This document shows, piece after piece, positions 28,316 to 37,540 of a stretch of DNA of 64,000 bases. A model generated the notes under the pieces. It did no database searches and was not told where the DNA came from. It saw only the letters and a program-made list of their open reading frames with translations. Source of the DNA: Butyrivibrio sp. (GTDB lineage: Bacteria > Bacillota > Clostridia > Lachnospirales > Lachnospiraceae). The position numbers and the translations under genes were made by a program. The stretch spans positions 1 to 64,000 of the forward strand of contig SVGB01000012.1 of NCBI GenBank assembly GCA_015056565.1, in the 5' to 3' direction. Within the stretch, counting starts at the first letter, position 1, and each line of letters opens with the position of its first letter.

Positions 28316-29539
28316 TTATGCTGGGATCAGATCCCTGTACCACCTAAGTGCTCCAAGGTATGCCTCATAGATCTTGTCCATATCCATCTTGCTAAGGACA
28401 AGAAGTCTTGAAACCTCTGTCCAGTCAGCATCTTCGTAGCGCTTAATAAACTCAAGTATCGGAGCAAAATCGCCCTTTCCTTCAAGGAGAGCATCCTTGA
28501 CCTTCTTGGAAACCTGAACCATCTTAAGAGCTTCGTCCATGGGCTTTTCAAGCATGCGGTCAAGAGCTGAGAAAAGTCCCATAATAAACAGCTCTGGTGC
28601 CTGCATTGCCATTTCAAACTCTGGAGCAAGGTTCTCAGCAAACTTGGCTCTTATCATTACAAGTCTTATAAGTTCGCTAGGCTTATCTGCACACAGCTCT
28701 TTTGTAACAGCCGTGTTTATCCATCTCTTTAGTTCCTTCTGCCCCAGCATTGCTGCCGCATGTCTGATGGAAGTGATCTCTGAATTAAGAGCCATCCTGT
28801 TAACGATCTCCAAAAGAGATATAACAAGGGCAGGGTCTTTTCCAATGACATCAGCTGCATCTGTAAGATCAAAGTCAGGAGCATTTACCACATTTAAAAG
28901 TTCTATGTAGTTTACCTTCAAAGGACTGACATCAGTCTCAGTGTTGGTTATTGGCATTCTGAAAAAGCGTCCCTCGTAGAGGTCGTATCCGCCGTCCTTG
29001 ATGAGCTCATCGTACTGCTCCTGGGTATCAACGTTTACTGCGCAGAGCTTAATGGCAGGATACTGTTTTTTGAAGTAAATCTTGGCTTTTGAAATGTCAA
29101 TCTTTACATGGTCAAGAAGGATATAATCGCATTTTGCAATTATCTCCTTGTAGGGTTCAAAGCTGCTTATAGGAAGCTTACGGATTGCCATCTTATAACC
29201 TTGTTCCTTAAGCTCTTTTACCCTTCTGATAAACTCTTCTGTGGGCTGTATTGAGTTATCCATAAGTAGCACAACCTTGTTAGCAGGTACTGTGCACTGT
29301 AGGGAAATTTCTGCAAAAAGCGAGAACTGATTGATGGGGACAAAGACCTCTTTGCCACCTGTAAGTGTAGACACACCCATGCTTGAGACTACTTCAAGTT
29401 CGTGAACTGTTCCAGCTCCATCAAATCTTGCGCCAGCCATGAGCTCGGGGTTTAAAAAGAGATTTTCCTTGCGTGCGAATACTGAGTATGCACACACAGT
29501 CATTTTGTCATCAAAAAGAGGTATCAACGTAGCAAGCAT
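28316..29539 (-). CDS. EAL-HDOD (YuxH-like) signalling protein
   Basis: A soluble 407-residue protein. Residues 1-205 are an EAL-like half that has lost its catalytic motifs (KVVLLMDNSIQ and YEGRFFRMPI remain from the fold). Residues 206-400 are an HDOD domain (VNAPDFDLTDAADVIGKDPA, SLLEIVNRM, AAMLGQKELKRW). This pairing is the YuxH/CdgJ type, in which the HDOD half is a regulatory fold related to HD hydrolases without their metal residues. It is the first gene of the ten-gene run; AAAGGAGAAA precedes its ATG, and 38 bases separate it from the EAL-kinase gene. A weak promoter with TACAAT lies about 45 bases upstream. Confidence 0.88.
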   Translation of the reverse strand: MLATLIPLFDDKMTVCAYSVFARKENLFLNPELMAGARFDGAGTVHELEVVSSMGVSTLTGGKEVFVPINQFSLFAEISLQCTVPANKVVLLMDNSIQPTEEFIRRVKELKEQGYKMAIRKLPISSFEPYKEIIAKCDYILLDHVKIDISKAKIYFKKQYPAIKLCAVNVDTQEQYDELIKDGGYDLYEGRFFRMPITNTETDVSPLKVNYIELLNVVNAPDFDLTDAADVIGKDPALVISLLEIVNRMALNSEITSIRHAAAMLGQKELKRWINTAVTKELCADKPSELIRLVMIRAKFAENLAPEFEMAMQAPELFIMGLFSALDRMLEKPMDEALKMVQVSKKVKDALLEGKGDFAPILEFIKRYEDADWTEVSRLLVLSKMDMDKIYEAYLGALRWYRDLIPA

Positions 29540-29673
29540 ATGTTTCTCCTTTCACTCGTGCCAAGACAAACTCCCACTTACATATATTGTACCTCTAATT
29601 ATTGATTAAACAAATAATATTTTTATTAAATTCCGACTACACAAAGACAGAGCATAAATAATGTCAAAGCTTC

Positions 29674-30582
29674 TTATATAGTCTTGTCTATGATGAACTT
29701 AGGTCTTCCCTTTACCTCATCATATATCTTAGAAATGTAAAATCCAATGATTCCAAGACCGATCATCGTAAATGAACCGATAAAGCACTGAAGGATGATG
29801 ACAGTGGTAAATCCAGGCTGTGCTGTGCCCTGAAAAAATCTGACTATTGCCTCTATGCTTGTCGCAAGTCCTACTAAGAGAACGATTATGCCAAGGATCG
29901 TAACAATCTGCATAGGTGCTGATGTAAAGGATGTGATATTAGTTACTGCATACTTTATAAGGGATCTGGTGTTCCACTTTGAAGTGCCCGCTTCTCTTTC
30001 CCTTACGTCGTACTCAACCTCTGTGGATTTAAATCCTATCCAGGAAGAAAGTGCCCTGAAGAAGGCATTCTTTTCATTCATGTTAAGAAGAACATTCATA
30101 GCCTTCCTGTCAAGAAGCTTAAAGTCTGAGGCTCTTGACATATCAAATCCCACAGAGTTTGACATGATCTCATAAAAGCTCTTTGCTGCAAACTTGTGCA
30201 GACCACTCTCCTTGCCTCTGCTTGTCTTGACTCCCTCAACGATCTCATAGCCCTGTTCCCAGAGTCTGTACATCTCTACAATCTTCTCAGGTGGATGTTG
30301 CAGGTCACAGTCAATAACAACGCAGCACTGGCCCTTTGCCTCAGAAATACCTGCAAAGATCGCGGACTCTTTTCCAAAGTTCCTCGAAAAGCAAACGCCT
30401 CTTACCCTGTTATTTCCACCAGCTGCCTCTTCTATCTTGTCCCAGGTGCTGTCCTTGGAGCCGTCATTTACAAATAAAAGTTCATGTTCTATCTGAGCAT
30501 CACATAAAATACCATCAATGGCAGAAACCGTTTTTGGTATCATCTGTTCCTCGTTGTAAGCAGGAATTATCACTGAAAGCAC
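29674..30582 (-). CDS. GT2 family polyprenyl-phosphate glycosyltransferase (GtrB/DPM1-like)
   Basis: Transfers a sugar from a nucleotide donor to undecaprenyl phosphate at the inner face of the membrane. The GT-A domain shows SVIIPAYNEEQMIPKT, LLFVNDGSKDST, and DCDLQHPPE with the metal-binding acid pair, followed by FSRNFGKESA. Two C-terminal membrane helices lie at about 225-252 and 262-285, and the tail YDEVKGRPKFII is typical of the GtrB/YkcC group. The start is GTG at 30582 with AAAGGAG nine bases ahead. It is divergent from glgC, and its extended -10 overlaps the glgC promoter. No flippase gene is adjacent, so the final acceptor (teichoic acid, exopolysaccharide or protein) is unknown. 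Confidence 0.9.
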   Translation of the reverse strand: MLSVIIPAYNEEQMIPKTVSAIDGILCDAQIEHELLFVNDGSKDSTWDKIEEAAGGNNRVRGVCFSRNFGKESAIFAGISEAKGQCCVVIDCDLQHPPEKIVEMYRLWEQGYEIVEGVKTSRGKESGLHKFAAKSFYEIMSNSVGFDMSRASDFKLLDRKAMNVLLNMNEKNAFFRALSSWIGFKSTEVEYDVREREAGTSKWNTRSLIKYAVTNITSFTSAPMQIVTILGIIVLLVGLATSIEAIVRFFQGTAQPGFTTVIILQCFIGSFTMIGLGIIGFYISKIYDEVKGRPKFIIDKTI

Positions 30583-30603
30583 TTAAACCCGCTCCTTTCG
30601 TGC

Positions 30604-30632
30604 TTGATAAAAGTCATTGCACATTATATCAT
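30604..30632 (+). promoter_or_regulatory. glgCD promoter
   Basis: TTGATA (30604-30609), a 17-base spacer, then TATCAT (30627-30632), each one mismatch from consensus. The 5' leader is about 40 bases. Confidence 0.7.
30623..30631 (-). promoter_or_regulatory. Extended -10 for the divergent glycosyltransferase gene
   Basis: The minus strand reads TGATATAAT, an extended -10 with a perfect TATAAT hexamer, about 40 bases before the GTG. It overlaps the -10 of glgCD, so the two promoters would compete for polymerase. No clear -35 is visible. Confidence 0.45.
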
Positions 30633-30679
30633 AGATAGTAAGGGATTTCTATAAACATCTAACAGAGGGGGATTACCAT

Positions 30680-31822
30680 ATGGCTCAGAATGAAATGTTG
30701 GCTATGATTCTGGCTGGTGGCCGTGGCAGCAGGCTAAAAGACCTGACTACCAAGGTAGCCAAACCCGCAGTTTATTTTGGTGGCAAATATCGTATCATCG
30801 ATTTCCCACTTAGTAATTGCGCAAACAGTGGCATCGACGTTGTCGGTGTACTTACTCAGTACGAATCTGTACTTCTAAACAGTTACGTAGCACAGGATGG
30901 TCGTTGGGGTCTTGATTCCAAGGACAGTGGTGTTTATGTACTTACACCTCGTGAAAAGGCTGATGAGGGTCTCGATGTATATCGCGGCACTGCTGATGCC
31001 ATCTCTCAGAATATCGACTTTATCGATAATTACGATCCGGAATATTTACTTATTCTTTCCGGAGATCACATTTACAAGATGAACTATTCCAAGATGCTTG
31101 ACTATCACAAGCAGATGAACGCTGATGCTACGATTGCTGTAAGAGGCGTTCCAATGAAGGAGGCAAGCCGTTTTGGAATAATGAATACAGACGGCAAGGG
31201 CCGCATCATTGAATTTGAAGAAAAGCCTAAAAAGCCAAAGAGCAACCTCGCTTCCATGGGTATTTATATCTTTACCTGGAAACCTCTTCGCAAGCTCCTT
31301 GTGGAGGATATGAAGAATCCAAATTCAGATCACGACTTTGGAAAAGACATTATTCCTAAGATGCTCAGTGAAAAGAGAGGTCTTTTTGCTTACGAGTTCA
31401 AGGGCTACTGGAAGGATGTAGGAACCATCGATTCCCTTTGGGAGGCCAATATGGACCTGCTTGATCCAAAAAACTCCCTTAACCTTAACGACTCTTCATG
31501 GCTTATCTATACAGAGGACGTTTCTACTCTTCCTCAGTACATTGGAAAAGAGGCCAAGATCAAACGCGCGTATATAACTCAGGGCGTAAGAGTTGAGGGC
31601 TCCGTAACCAATTCCGTTCTGTTTACAGGAGCTGTGGTTGGCAAGGGTGCCAAGGTAATTGACTCGGTACTTATGCCAGGTGCAGTTGTTGAAGAAGGGG
31701 CTATTGTCACAAGAGCTCTTGTGGCTGAAAATGTCCGTATCGGCAAGAAAGTTAAGATAGGTTCCAAAAATAGCGAGAACATTGAGCTCGTAGCTAAAAA
31801 TGTGAAAGGAGGAACAAAGTAA
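30680..31822 (+). CDS. glgC: Glucose-1-phosphate adenylyltransferase
   Basis: Makes ADP-glucose from ATP and glucose-1-phosphate, the committed step of glycogen synthesis. The 380 residues show the nucleotidyltransferase loop [13 protein letters not shown], the [20 protein letters not shown] segment, [29 protein letters not shown], and a C-terminal left-handed beta-helix of hexapeptide repeats ([14 protein letters not shown] onward). The length fits bacterial GlgC. AGAGGGGG precedes the ATG. The stop overlaps the glgD start (TAATG), so the two subunits are translationally coupled. Glucose-1-phosphate could come from the GH94-like phosphorylase at 15452-18526. No glycogen synthase or branching enzyme is in the window. 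Confidence 0.97.
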   Translation: MAQNEMLAMILAGGRGSRLKDLTTKVAKPAVYFGGKYRIIDFPLSNCANSGIDVVGVLTQYESVLLNSYVAQDGRWGLDSKDSGVYVLTPREKADEGLDVYRGTADAISQNIDFIDNYDPEYLLILSGDHIYKMNYSKMLDYHKQMNADATIAVRGVPMKEASRFGIMNTDGKGRIIEFEEKPKKPKSNLASMGIYIFTWKPLRKLLVEDMKNPNSDHDFGKDIIPKMLSEKRGLFAYEFKGYWKDVGTIDSLWEANMDLLDPKNSLNLNDSSWLIYTEDVSTLPQYIGKEAKIKRAYITQGVRVEGSVTNSVLFTGAVVGKGAKVIDSVLMPGAVVEEGAIVTRALVAENVRIGKKVKIGSKNSENIELVAKNVKGGTK

Positions 31823-32940
31823 TGGCAGCTAGCGCATTCGGTATCATCTCCTCCGCAGACAACACCATACATGTTGAGGGACTTCACGACTATCGTCCAA
31901 TCGGCGCTTTCTCATTCCTTGGAAGATTCCGTGTAATTGACTTCCCTATTTCAAACATGAGTAACTCAGGCATCAACCGTATTCAGGTTTATGTCCGTTC
32001 CCGTCCAAGATCTATCGCTGAACACGTAGGATCAGGAAGACATTACAACATCAACAGTAAGAGAGGTAAGATACAGCTTTTATTCTCTACCAACTCTGCT
32101 GCCCGTTCCATCTACAACAATGATATCAACGCCTACAACGAGAACCTTGATATCATCCAGCGTATGCATCAGGACTACGTTATCATCGCTCCTAGCTACA
32201 TGGTTTACAAGCAGGACTACAAGCAGCTCCTTGACGCCCACATCGCTTCAGGCGCTGACATCACTCTCCTCTACCACAAGGTTGACAATGCAAGAGAGTA
32301 TTTTAAGAACTGCCACACCATTACAGTGAACAAGCAAAAGGGCGTTTCATCAATCGATAAGAACCTTGGAACAGCCAACAGCAAGAACATCCTTATGGAT
32401 ACTTACTGCATGAAGAAGGACATCTTCATCGAGCTGATCAAGGACGCAAGCTGGATGTCATCAATGTACACTCTTGCTGATATCATCAATATCATGTGCA
32501 AGCAGATGGATGTAAGAGCTTATCAGCACAAGGGCTACTTCGCATCACTTACCAGCCTTGAAGATTACTTCCACTCCTCAATGGAGCTTATTGATTACGA
32601 CACAGCCAGCGATCTTTTCAAGGCAGACTGGCCAATCTATACAAGGACCACAGACTCCTGTCCTACCCAGTACTATGACAGTGCCAAGGTTACAAATTCC
32701 TTCGTAAGTAATGGCTGCTCCATCGAAGGTACAATAGACAGCTCTATCATCGGTCGTAGCGTTGTGATCAAGAAGGGAGCCACTATCAAGAACTCCATTA
32801 TCATGGCCTATGCTGTTATCGAGGAAGGTGTTCACATTGAAAATGCCATCGTAGATAAATGGGCACATATCATTCACGCCAAGAACATCAGAGGCGACGC
32901 TGAGACTCCTCAGTACATCAAGAGAAACGATACGCTTTAA
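31822..32940 (+). CDS. glgD: GlgD subunit of ADP-glucose pyrophosphorylase
   Basis: A paralogue of GlgC (372 aa) that lacks the catalytic loop: in place of GGRGSRL it reads IISSADNTIHVEGLHDYRP. The fold is otherwise kept (FRVIDFPISNMSNSGINRI, then a C-terminal beta-helix with SNGCSIEGTIDSSIIGR). In other Firmicutes GlgD is poorly active alone and stimulates GlgC in a mixed tetramer. The missing loop is normal for the family and is not a sign of decay. GAAAGGAGG lies before the ATG, which overlaps the glgC stop by one base. It is followed by a strong hairpin terminator. Confidence 0.96.
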   Translation: MAASAFGIISSADNTIHVEGLHDYRPIGAFSFLGRFRVIDFPISNMSNSGINRIQVYVRSRPRSIAEHVGSGRHYNINSKRGKIQLLFSTNSAARSIYNNDINAYNENLDIIQRMHQDYVIIAPSYMVYKQDYKQLLDAHIASGADITLLYHKVDNAREYFKNCHTITVNKQKGVSSIDKNLGTANSKNILMDTYCMKKDIFIELIKDASWMSSMYTLADIINIMCKQMDVRAYQHKGYFASLTSLEDYFHSSMELIDYDTASDLFKADWPIYTRTTDSCPTQYYDSAKVTNSFVSNGCSIEGTIDSSIIGRSVVIKKGATIKNSIIMAYAVIEEGVHIENAIVDKWAHIIHAKNIRGDAETPQYIKRNDTL

Positions 32941-32947
32941 GCACAAA

Positions 32948-32992
32948 ATAATAAAGGTTCCACGATCTGACGATCATGGAACCTTTTATTAT
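32948..32992. terminator. Bidirectional terminator between glgD and a chemoreceptor gene
   Basis: AATAAAGGTTCCA pairs with TGGAACCTTTTATT around a short GATC-containing apex. T-rich or A-rich flanks on both sides suit both the glgD transcript (plus) and the converging chemoreceptor transcript (minus), which ends at 33032. Confidence 0.85.
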
Positions 32993-33031
32993 GCTTTGAA
33001 TTATTTCTTTTGATGAAAAGGGCCTGGTATA

Positions 33032-35101
33032 TCAGTTCAGCTTGAACTTTCCTACGATTTCTTCCAGAGTTCCTGCTATTTCTTCCTGCTTGCTGGACAT
33101 GTCGTTTACGTTATTTACTACATCCGCAGCAGCCATAACAGAATCATTTACTTTGCTGGACAGATCAGCTGTATCCTGTGTGGATTCAGCAATGTTCTGG
33201 ATAGCCTTGGATACTTCTTCCATTGCAGATCTGATATTCTCAACCATCTGTGCGATGTTCTCAGAAGATCCGCCGAAAGAATCAGCATCATCACCATACT
33301 GCTTAGCTACATTTACGAAGTTATCATAATCAGGTGTAACTGTCTCTTTGATGAACTCAAGGAGTTCGCCTGAAGAATTGGAAAGAGTTCCAAATGCTTC
33401 CTGTACACCGTCGATGGTTTCTCTGATCTGCTCTACAGCCTCTGATGTGCTGCTTGCAAGCTTGTTGATCTCTGAAGCAACTACTGCAAAGCCCTTACCA
33501 GCATCCCCTGCTCTGGCAGCCTCAATACTTGCATTAAGTGAAAGGAGGTTGATCTGATCAGCAATCTCAGCGATAGTATCTGCAAGGGTTCCAATCTGAT
33601 CTACTACCTTAGCCTTTTCACTTGCTTCTGCAAGATCTGCTTCTCTTTGCTCTGCTATATTGATAGCGTTGTCATAAGCCTGCTTTGACTGCTTCTCGAT
33701 CTCTCTTGCTCTATCCTTGATATCTGCAGCTTCTGTACTTGTCTTTTCAGTCTCATTTGCAAGCTGCTGAACTGATGCATTAACTTCTTCAACAGAAGCA
33801 TTAACCTGCTCTGTAGCTGCTCCAGATGACATCATAGCGTCATTGACGCCTGACATATTGGTCTGGATACTTGAGAACTGTCCGGAAAGCTCTGTTGCCA
33901 TACTTGCAAGTCCTGAGGATGTCTCTGATACCTGAACTGACTCATCTGAGATCTTACTGATAACATCTCTGTTACTCTCAAACATGTTATTGAGGGAGTC
34001 ACTCATCTGACCAAGCTCATCACCACTCTTTGTTCTGATCTTATTAACTGTAAAGTCTCCACTTGCCAGGGATCCAGCAAAAGCCTTAACATTGTTGATA
34101 CTCTTTGAAATTCTCATTACAAAGATATAAATGATCACTGCACCAGCAATAAGAGCAAGGATACAGATAATTGCAAGCTTCATGCTGGCAGCCTGAACTG
34201 GTTCTTCAAGTTCAGCTATATCCATTCTGATGACAAGCTTCCAGTTAACATCAGGAATGGTAACAAATGTCAGAAGGATGTTATTGCCATTTTCCATGAA
34301 AGCACCCATCTGAGGGGAAGTTGAATCTCTTGTCATGATCTCCTGACCCGTAGCTGCAAGGTTGGGATTATCATCATTTGTGATAAGTACGCCATTCGCA
34401 ACCTTCTCAGGATCGCTGCAATACAGGTATGTGCCCTGTGAATCAAGAAGCATAGCAGTACCTGTTTTGCCAACTGTGATGCTTGATATCATATTATCAA
34501 TATCAGCAAGGGACATATCAACTGTCACACAGCCAATATACGTTCCATTGTCGTAGATTGGTGCAGAGCAGCTGGCCATAACTGTTCCGGATGTAGGGTC
34601 ATAGTAAGGATCAGTTATCATCGCCTGGCCCTCTGAAAGGGACTTGGCGTTCAGATAGTACTCCTGATTGAAGTAGTCATATTCAGCATTGCTGTAATCG
34701 TATGTTTCAACGATATTACCGCCATCTTTATACCAGTATGGACCTACATACATTTCATTCTGATCAAAAACATAAGGCTCAAACCAGATTCCTGAACCAA
34801 GCACAGAATCATTGTTGGCTATGATCTTGTTAATGGTTCCCTTGTAGTTATCCATAGTAACAAAACGATAGGATGTGGAGATCATCTGAGCAATGTCAAC
34901 ACAGGAAGTCTTGATGATCTTTAACTTACCATCAACAATGTTCGCATTGGCAATAACAGTCTCATTCATTGTTTCAGTGTTCATCTCCTGCATCGTTGTG
35001 GAGATCTGATTAGCTGAAACATAGGTCAGGACTGCCATAGCTATTGCCATAACTGGAAGGATACACAGTAGCATCTTGGCTCTTAGACTTAATTTTTTCA
35101 T
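33032..35101 (-). CDS. Methyl-accepting chemotaxis protein with double-Cache sensor
   Basis: A transmembrane chemoreceptor of 689 residues: membrane helix about 9-30; outside sensor 31-305 with dCache features ([41 protein letters not shown]); membrane helix about 308-330; HAMP to about 385; then the signalling coiled coil with the tip [20 protein letters not shown]. The start at 35101 is chosen because AAAAGGGG is eight bases upstream; an in-frame ATG six codons earlier (35119) contains that site within its own codons. There is no CheR-binding tail. It differs from the receptor at 3459-5504 in its sensor region, so it probably has another ligand. Confidence 0.93.
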   Translation of the reverse strand: MKKLSLRAKMLLCILPVMAIAMAVLTYVSANQISTTMQEMNTETMNETVIANANIVDGKLKIIKTSCVDIAQMISTSYRFVTMDNYKGTINKIIANNDSVLGSGIWFEPYVFDQNEMYVGPYWYKDGGNIVETYDYSNAEYDYFNQEYYLNAKSLSEGQAMITDPYYDPTSGTVMASCSAPIYDNGTYIGCVTVDMSLADIDNMISSITVGKTGTAMLLDSQGTYLYCSDPEKVANGVLITNDDNPNLAATGQEIMTRDSTSPQMGAFMENGNNILLTFVTIPDVNWKLVIRMDIAELEEPVQAASMKLAIICILALIAGAVIIYIFVMRISKSINNVKAFAGSLASGDFTVNKIRTKSGDELGQMSDSLNNMFESNRDVISKISDESVQVSETSSGLASMATELSGQFSSIQTNMSGVNDAMMSSGAATEQVNASVEEVNASVQQLANETEKTSTEAADIKDRAREIEKQSKQAYDNAINIAEQREADLAEASEKAKVVDQIGTLADTIAEIADQINLLSLNASIEAARAGDAGKGFAVVASEINKLASSTSEAVEQIRETIDGVQEAFGTLSNSSGELLEFIKETVTPDYDNFVNVAKQYGDDADSFGGSSENIAQMVENIRSAMEEVSKAIQNIAESTQDTADLSSKVNDSVMAAADVVNNVNDMSSKQEEIAGTLEEIVGKFKLN

Positions 35102-35311
35102 CTGGTTACCCCTTTTCATAAGAAAACTGATTGTAAATTAAATAAATTGTTTGAATTATTTAACATCAAATTAATTTTACTATAACATCACATATTAATG
35201 TTCTTAAAAAAGTATAAAAACAGATGAATATATAATAAATCAAACAACTATGATAAAATGAATATATATACGTAATTTCACCATTCTATGATTTATGATC
35301 GGGGAAAACTT

Positions 35312-36796
35312 ATGAATGTTGAGCAGTTAAAAAAAGCCAATACAAATTGTTTTTATATTGTGATCACCACCATCGCCCTTGGAGTGGTCATCACCATTGC
35401 AAATATAATAATTAACGGCTTTACAATTCCAAAGCTTATCATAGTGATCAGCGCGCTTGTTTTAGGTCTTATGGCAATAAATGGTGGCTTCAAACATCCT
35501 ACAAGCAGTAAGGGATCCCTTCTTATCGTTGGCTCTGCCACTTTCTTTTTTGCAATCTACGTGCTCATGTCTGACAAGCCCATCAGCCTCTCATTTGCTC
35601 TTCCCATCCTTCTTTGCAGCATCGTTTATCTTGACCTCAAATTATGCAGATATGAGATGATCGTAATGAGCATCTCTTTTGTAGTCTGTCTGGTAAAAGA
35701 TATTGTGATCACAAAAAACTTTGATATCACATGGTTTTTTGCCGTGATAATTCTGGTACTGTCCTTTGTTGCCTGCTTTTTTTCCATAAAGAGCCTCAAC
35801 GAATTCAGGAGCGAAAACAACTACTATGTCAGTGCCGGAGCTGAAAAGACCCTTAAGACTGGCAGCGATATGGCTGATGTCGCCGGAAACATTTCCTCTC
35901 TCATAGACAAATCCAAGGATAATCTCTTTGAACTTACAAAGCTCATGGAAGCCCAGAAGTTTGTTCTAACTGACGCATCCCGTAGCATAGACTCCAATAC
36001 CAATGTTATCAATGTTCAGACCCGCAGGATCCAGGTTGTCAGTGACAAAGAGTCAGCCATAACAGTGGCAAATCAGGACCTGGAATCCTCTTCTGCCGAT
36101 ATACAAAGAGCTGTTAAGGAAAGCCTTACTATGGTAACTGACGTCAAGGAGAGCTATAGAGAAGTCACTCAAAAAAGCGACCTTGCAGCACAGAAAGCAA
36201 AAGCTCTTATGATCAAGGTTGAAAGCGTCAAAAAGCTTGTGGACGCATTTGGTGGTATAGCAAAGCAGGCAGAACTTATTGCCCTCCACGCCAGCATAGA
36301 AGCTTCCAAGGCTGGATCTGAAGGTTCAGGACTTGTGGCTGTAGCTAATGACATCAGAGCATACGGCGAAAAAAATGCTTCTGCAGCCTCCAAGATTTCT
36401 GATATCATTGCAGCTTTTTCAGTAAGCGTTCAGGATATTATAAACGCCTCAGACAGTTCTGCTGATTCAATATCAAAGCAAAGTGAAATGCTTGATAAAG
36501 TCGGATATAACCTTCTTGGCCTTGAGAATAAGGTTTCAGATGTTCTGTCCAACTACAACAATGCCCACCAGGAAATAGAGTCCTTCCTGTCCTCTTCCTC
36601 TGAGATCAAGGACAGCATTGGGTCTTTATCATCTGCCAACAGCAAGGCTGCAGCTTTACTTCAGCAGAGTTTTGACACCACAGATCAGGCTGACGAAAAA
36701 TTTAACGAATTTAAGACAATTCTCGGAGACGTGTTCTCTGAAGCAAATACACTTATTGACCTCCACGAAAAAGCCATGTCTCAGGCGGAATTTTAG
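35312..36796 (+). CDS. Six-helix membrane protein with chemoreceptor-like signalling domain
   Basis: The first 165 residues hold about six membrane helices with almost no outside loops. They are followed by a coiled-coil region (about 175-494) that resembles an MCP signalling domain. The tip region reads AELIALHASIEASKAGSEG then GLVAVANDI, recognisable but diverged from the [14 protein letters not shown] consensus. There is no HAMP and no Cache sensor, so any signal must come through the membrane part. It may couple weakly to CheA or have another partner. The ATG at 35312 has GGGGAAA seven bases ahead; an in-frame ATG eight codons earlier (35288) has none. It is divergent from the chemoreceptor at 33032-35101. 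Confidence 0.82.
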   Translation: MNVEQLKKANTNCFYIVITTIALGVVITIANIIINGFTIPKLIIVISALVLGLMAINGGFKHPTSSKGSLLIVGSATFFFAIYVLMSDKPISLSFALPILLCSIVYLDLKLCRYEMIVMSISFVVCLVKDIVITKNFDITWFFAVIILVLSFVACFFSIKSLNEFRSENNYYVSAGAEKTLKTGSDMADVAGNISSLIDKSKDNLFELTKLMEAQKFVLTDASRSIDSNTNVINVQTRRIQVVSDKESAITVANQDLESSSADIQRAVKESLTMVTDVKESYREVTQKSDLAAQKAKALMIKVESVKKLVDAFGGIAKQAELIALHASIEASKAGSEGSGLVAVANDIRAYGEKNASAASKISDIIAAFSVSVQDIINASDSSADSISKQSEMLDKVGYNLLGLENKVSDVLSNYNNAHQEIESFLSSSSEIKDSIGSLSSANSKAAALLQQSFDTTDQADEKFNEFKTILGDVFSEANTLIDLHEKAMSQAEF

Positions 36797-36813
36797 AAAA
36801 TTTTTCTAAATTT

Positions 36814-36856
36814 TCGCACAAAAGGGTTATATTAGTGCGAATAAATCCGTTATAAT
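36814..36856 (+). promoter_or_regulatory. Possible promoter and small dyad before a 57-aa gene
   Basis: A perfect TATAAT lies at 36851-36856, about 65 bases before the next ATG, without a clear -35. Just upstream an inverted repeat TCGCAC (36814-36819) and GTGCGA (36835-36840) could be an operator. Weak evidence. Confidence 0.3.
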
Positions 36857-36921
36857 AATAGATAGTAGATAAATTCTACTGTTAAATATTTTTACAATTT
36901 GGGAAAGGAGGTAAATAGTGT

Positions 36922-37095
36922 ATGACAGCTACATGCGACGTTAAAATGGAAGTGATTGACTGCATTCTTCACGATTGTGAAAATGAGTACTATCCAGACC
37001 CAGAAAGAGTAGCTCATATTACAGGACTACCATTGGGGGTTGTTTTTGATTATCTTATCGAACTCAAAAATCAAGGCCGTCTCGGCAAGCGCTGA
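36922..37095 (+). CDS. Small winged-helix-like protein, 57 aa
   Basis: A short gene with a strong ribosome binding site (GGGAAAGGAGG) seven to eight bases before the ATG. The product begins MTATCDVKMEVIDCILHDC and ends RLGKR. The segment DPERVAHITGLPLGVVFDYL then IELKNQGRLG looks like a helix-turn-helix plus the start of a wing, so it may be a small DNA-binding or adaptor protein. It has three cysteines in the first 19 residues (Cys5, Cys14, Cys19). The function is unknown. It ends 41 bases before a strong bidirectional terminator, which supports a real transcription unit. Confidence 0.7.
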   Translation: MTATCDVKMEVIDCILHDCENEYYPDPERVAHITGLPLGVVFDYLIELKNQGRLGKR

Positions 37096-37135
37096 TTCAA
37101 AGAATGGAGAAATCTAATGGAAGAACAGCAATATT

Positions 37136-37169
37136 AAAGGTCCTATGCATGTAAAGCATAGGACCTTTT
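37136..37169. terminator. Bidirectional terminator
   Basis: AAAGGTCCTATGC (37136-37148) pairs perfectly with GCATAGGACCTTT (37156-37168) around a seven-base loop, with T-rich ends on both strands. It serves the 57-aa gene (plus) and the 83-aa gene (minus). Confidence 0.9.
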
Positions 37170-37183
37170 CATTTACAATACTA

Positions 37184-37435
37184 TCAGAGCAACTCAACCG
37201 GCTCGTGGGTAAAATCACCCTTACCATCTTTATATATGCTTCTTACAAAATCAATAGCTCTCTGGCCAGACTCTTCTATCGGCACATTCTGGCTGTAAAT
37301 ATATTTAAGCTCATCTCCGTTGGTCAATACAAAGTTGATCTGTGTTCCGCTGATCTTGCCATCACCAAAATCCAGTGGCTGAACTTCTACTGAACTTACA
37401 TCCTTAAGTACACCTTCACTAAAAAGAACAAGCAT
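37184..37435 (-). CDS. Hypothetical protein, 83 aa
   Basis: I do not recognise the family. The small protein starts MLVLFSEGVLKDVSSVEVQP, is likely beta-rich, and ends DFTHEPVELL. It has no membrane segment and no cysteine. The ATG is well supported by CAAGGAGGTAAATA. The 3' end is 15 bases from the bidirectional terminator. It is co-directional with the lipoprotein gene, but about 100 bases separate them, so the two need not be one transcript. Confidence 0.72.
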   Translation of the reverse strand: MLVLFSEGVLKDVSSVEVQPLDFGDGKISGTQINFVLTNGDELKYIYSQNVPIEESGQRAIDFVRSIYKDGKGDFTHEPVELL

Positions 37436-37540
37436 TATTTACCTCCTTGTGAATCTTTGATATTTCAATCAAAAGTTAACAACGTGATAAATATATAATA
37501 ACACTTATGTTCCACTATAATTATTAAAAGATTATATATT

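Noticed and set aside
31822-32940. glgD as a decayed copy of glgC because the catalytic loop is missing
   Set aside because: Loss of the loop is the normal state of GlgD, the frame is intact and the pair is translationally coupled.
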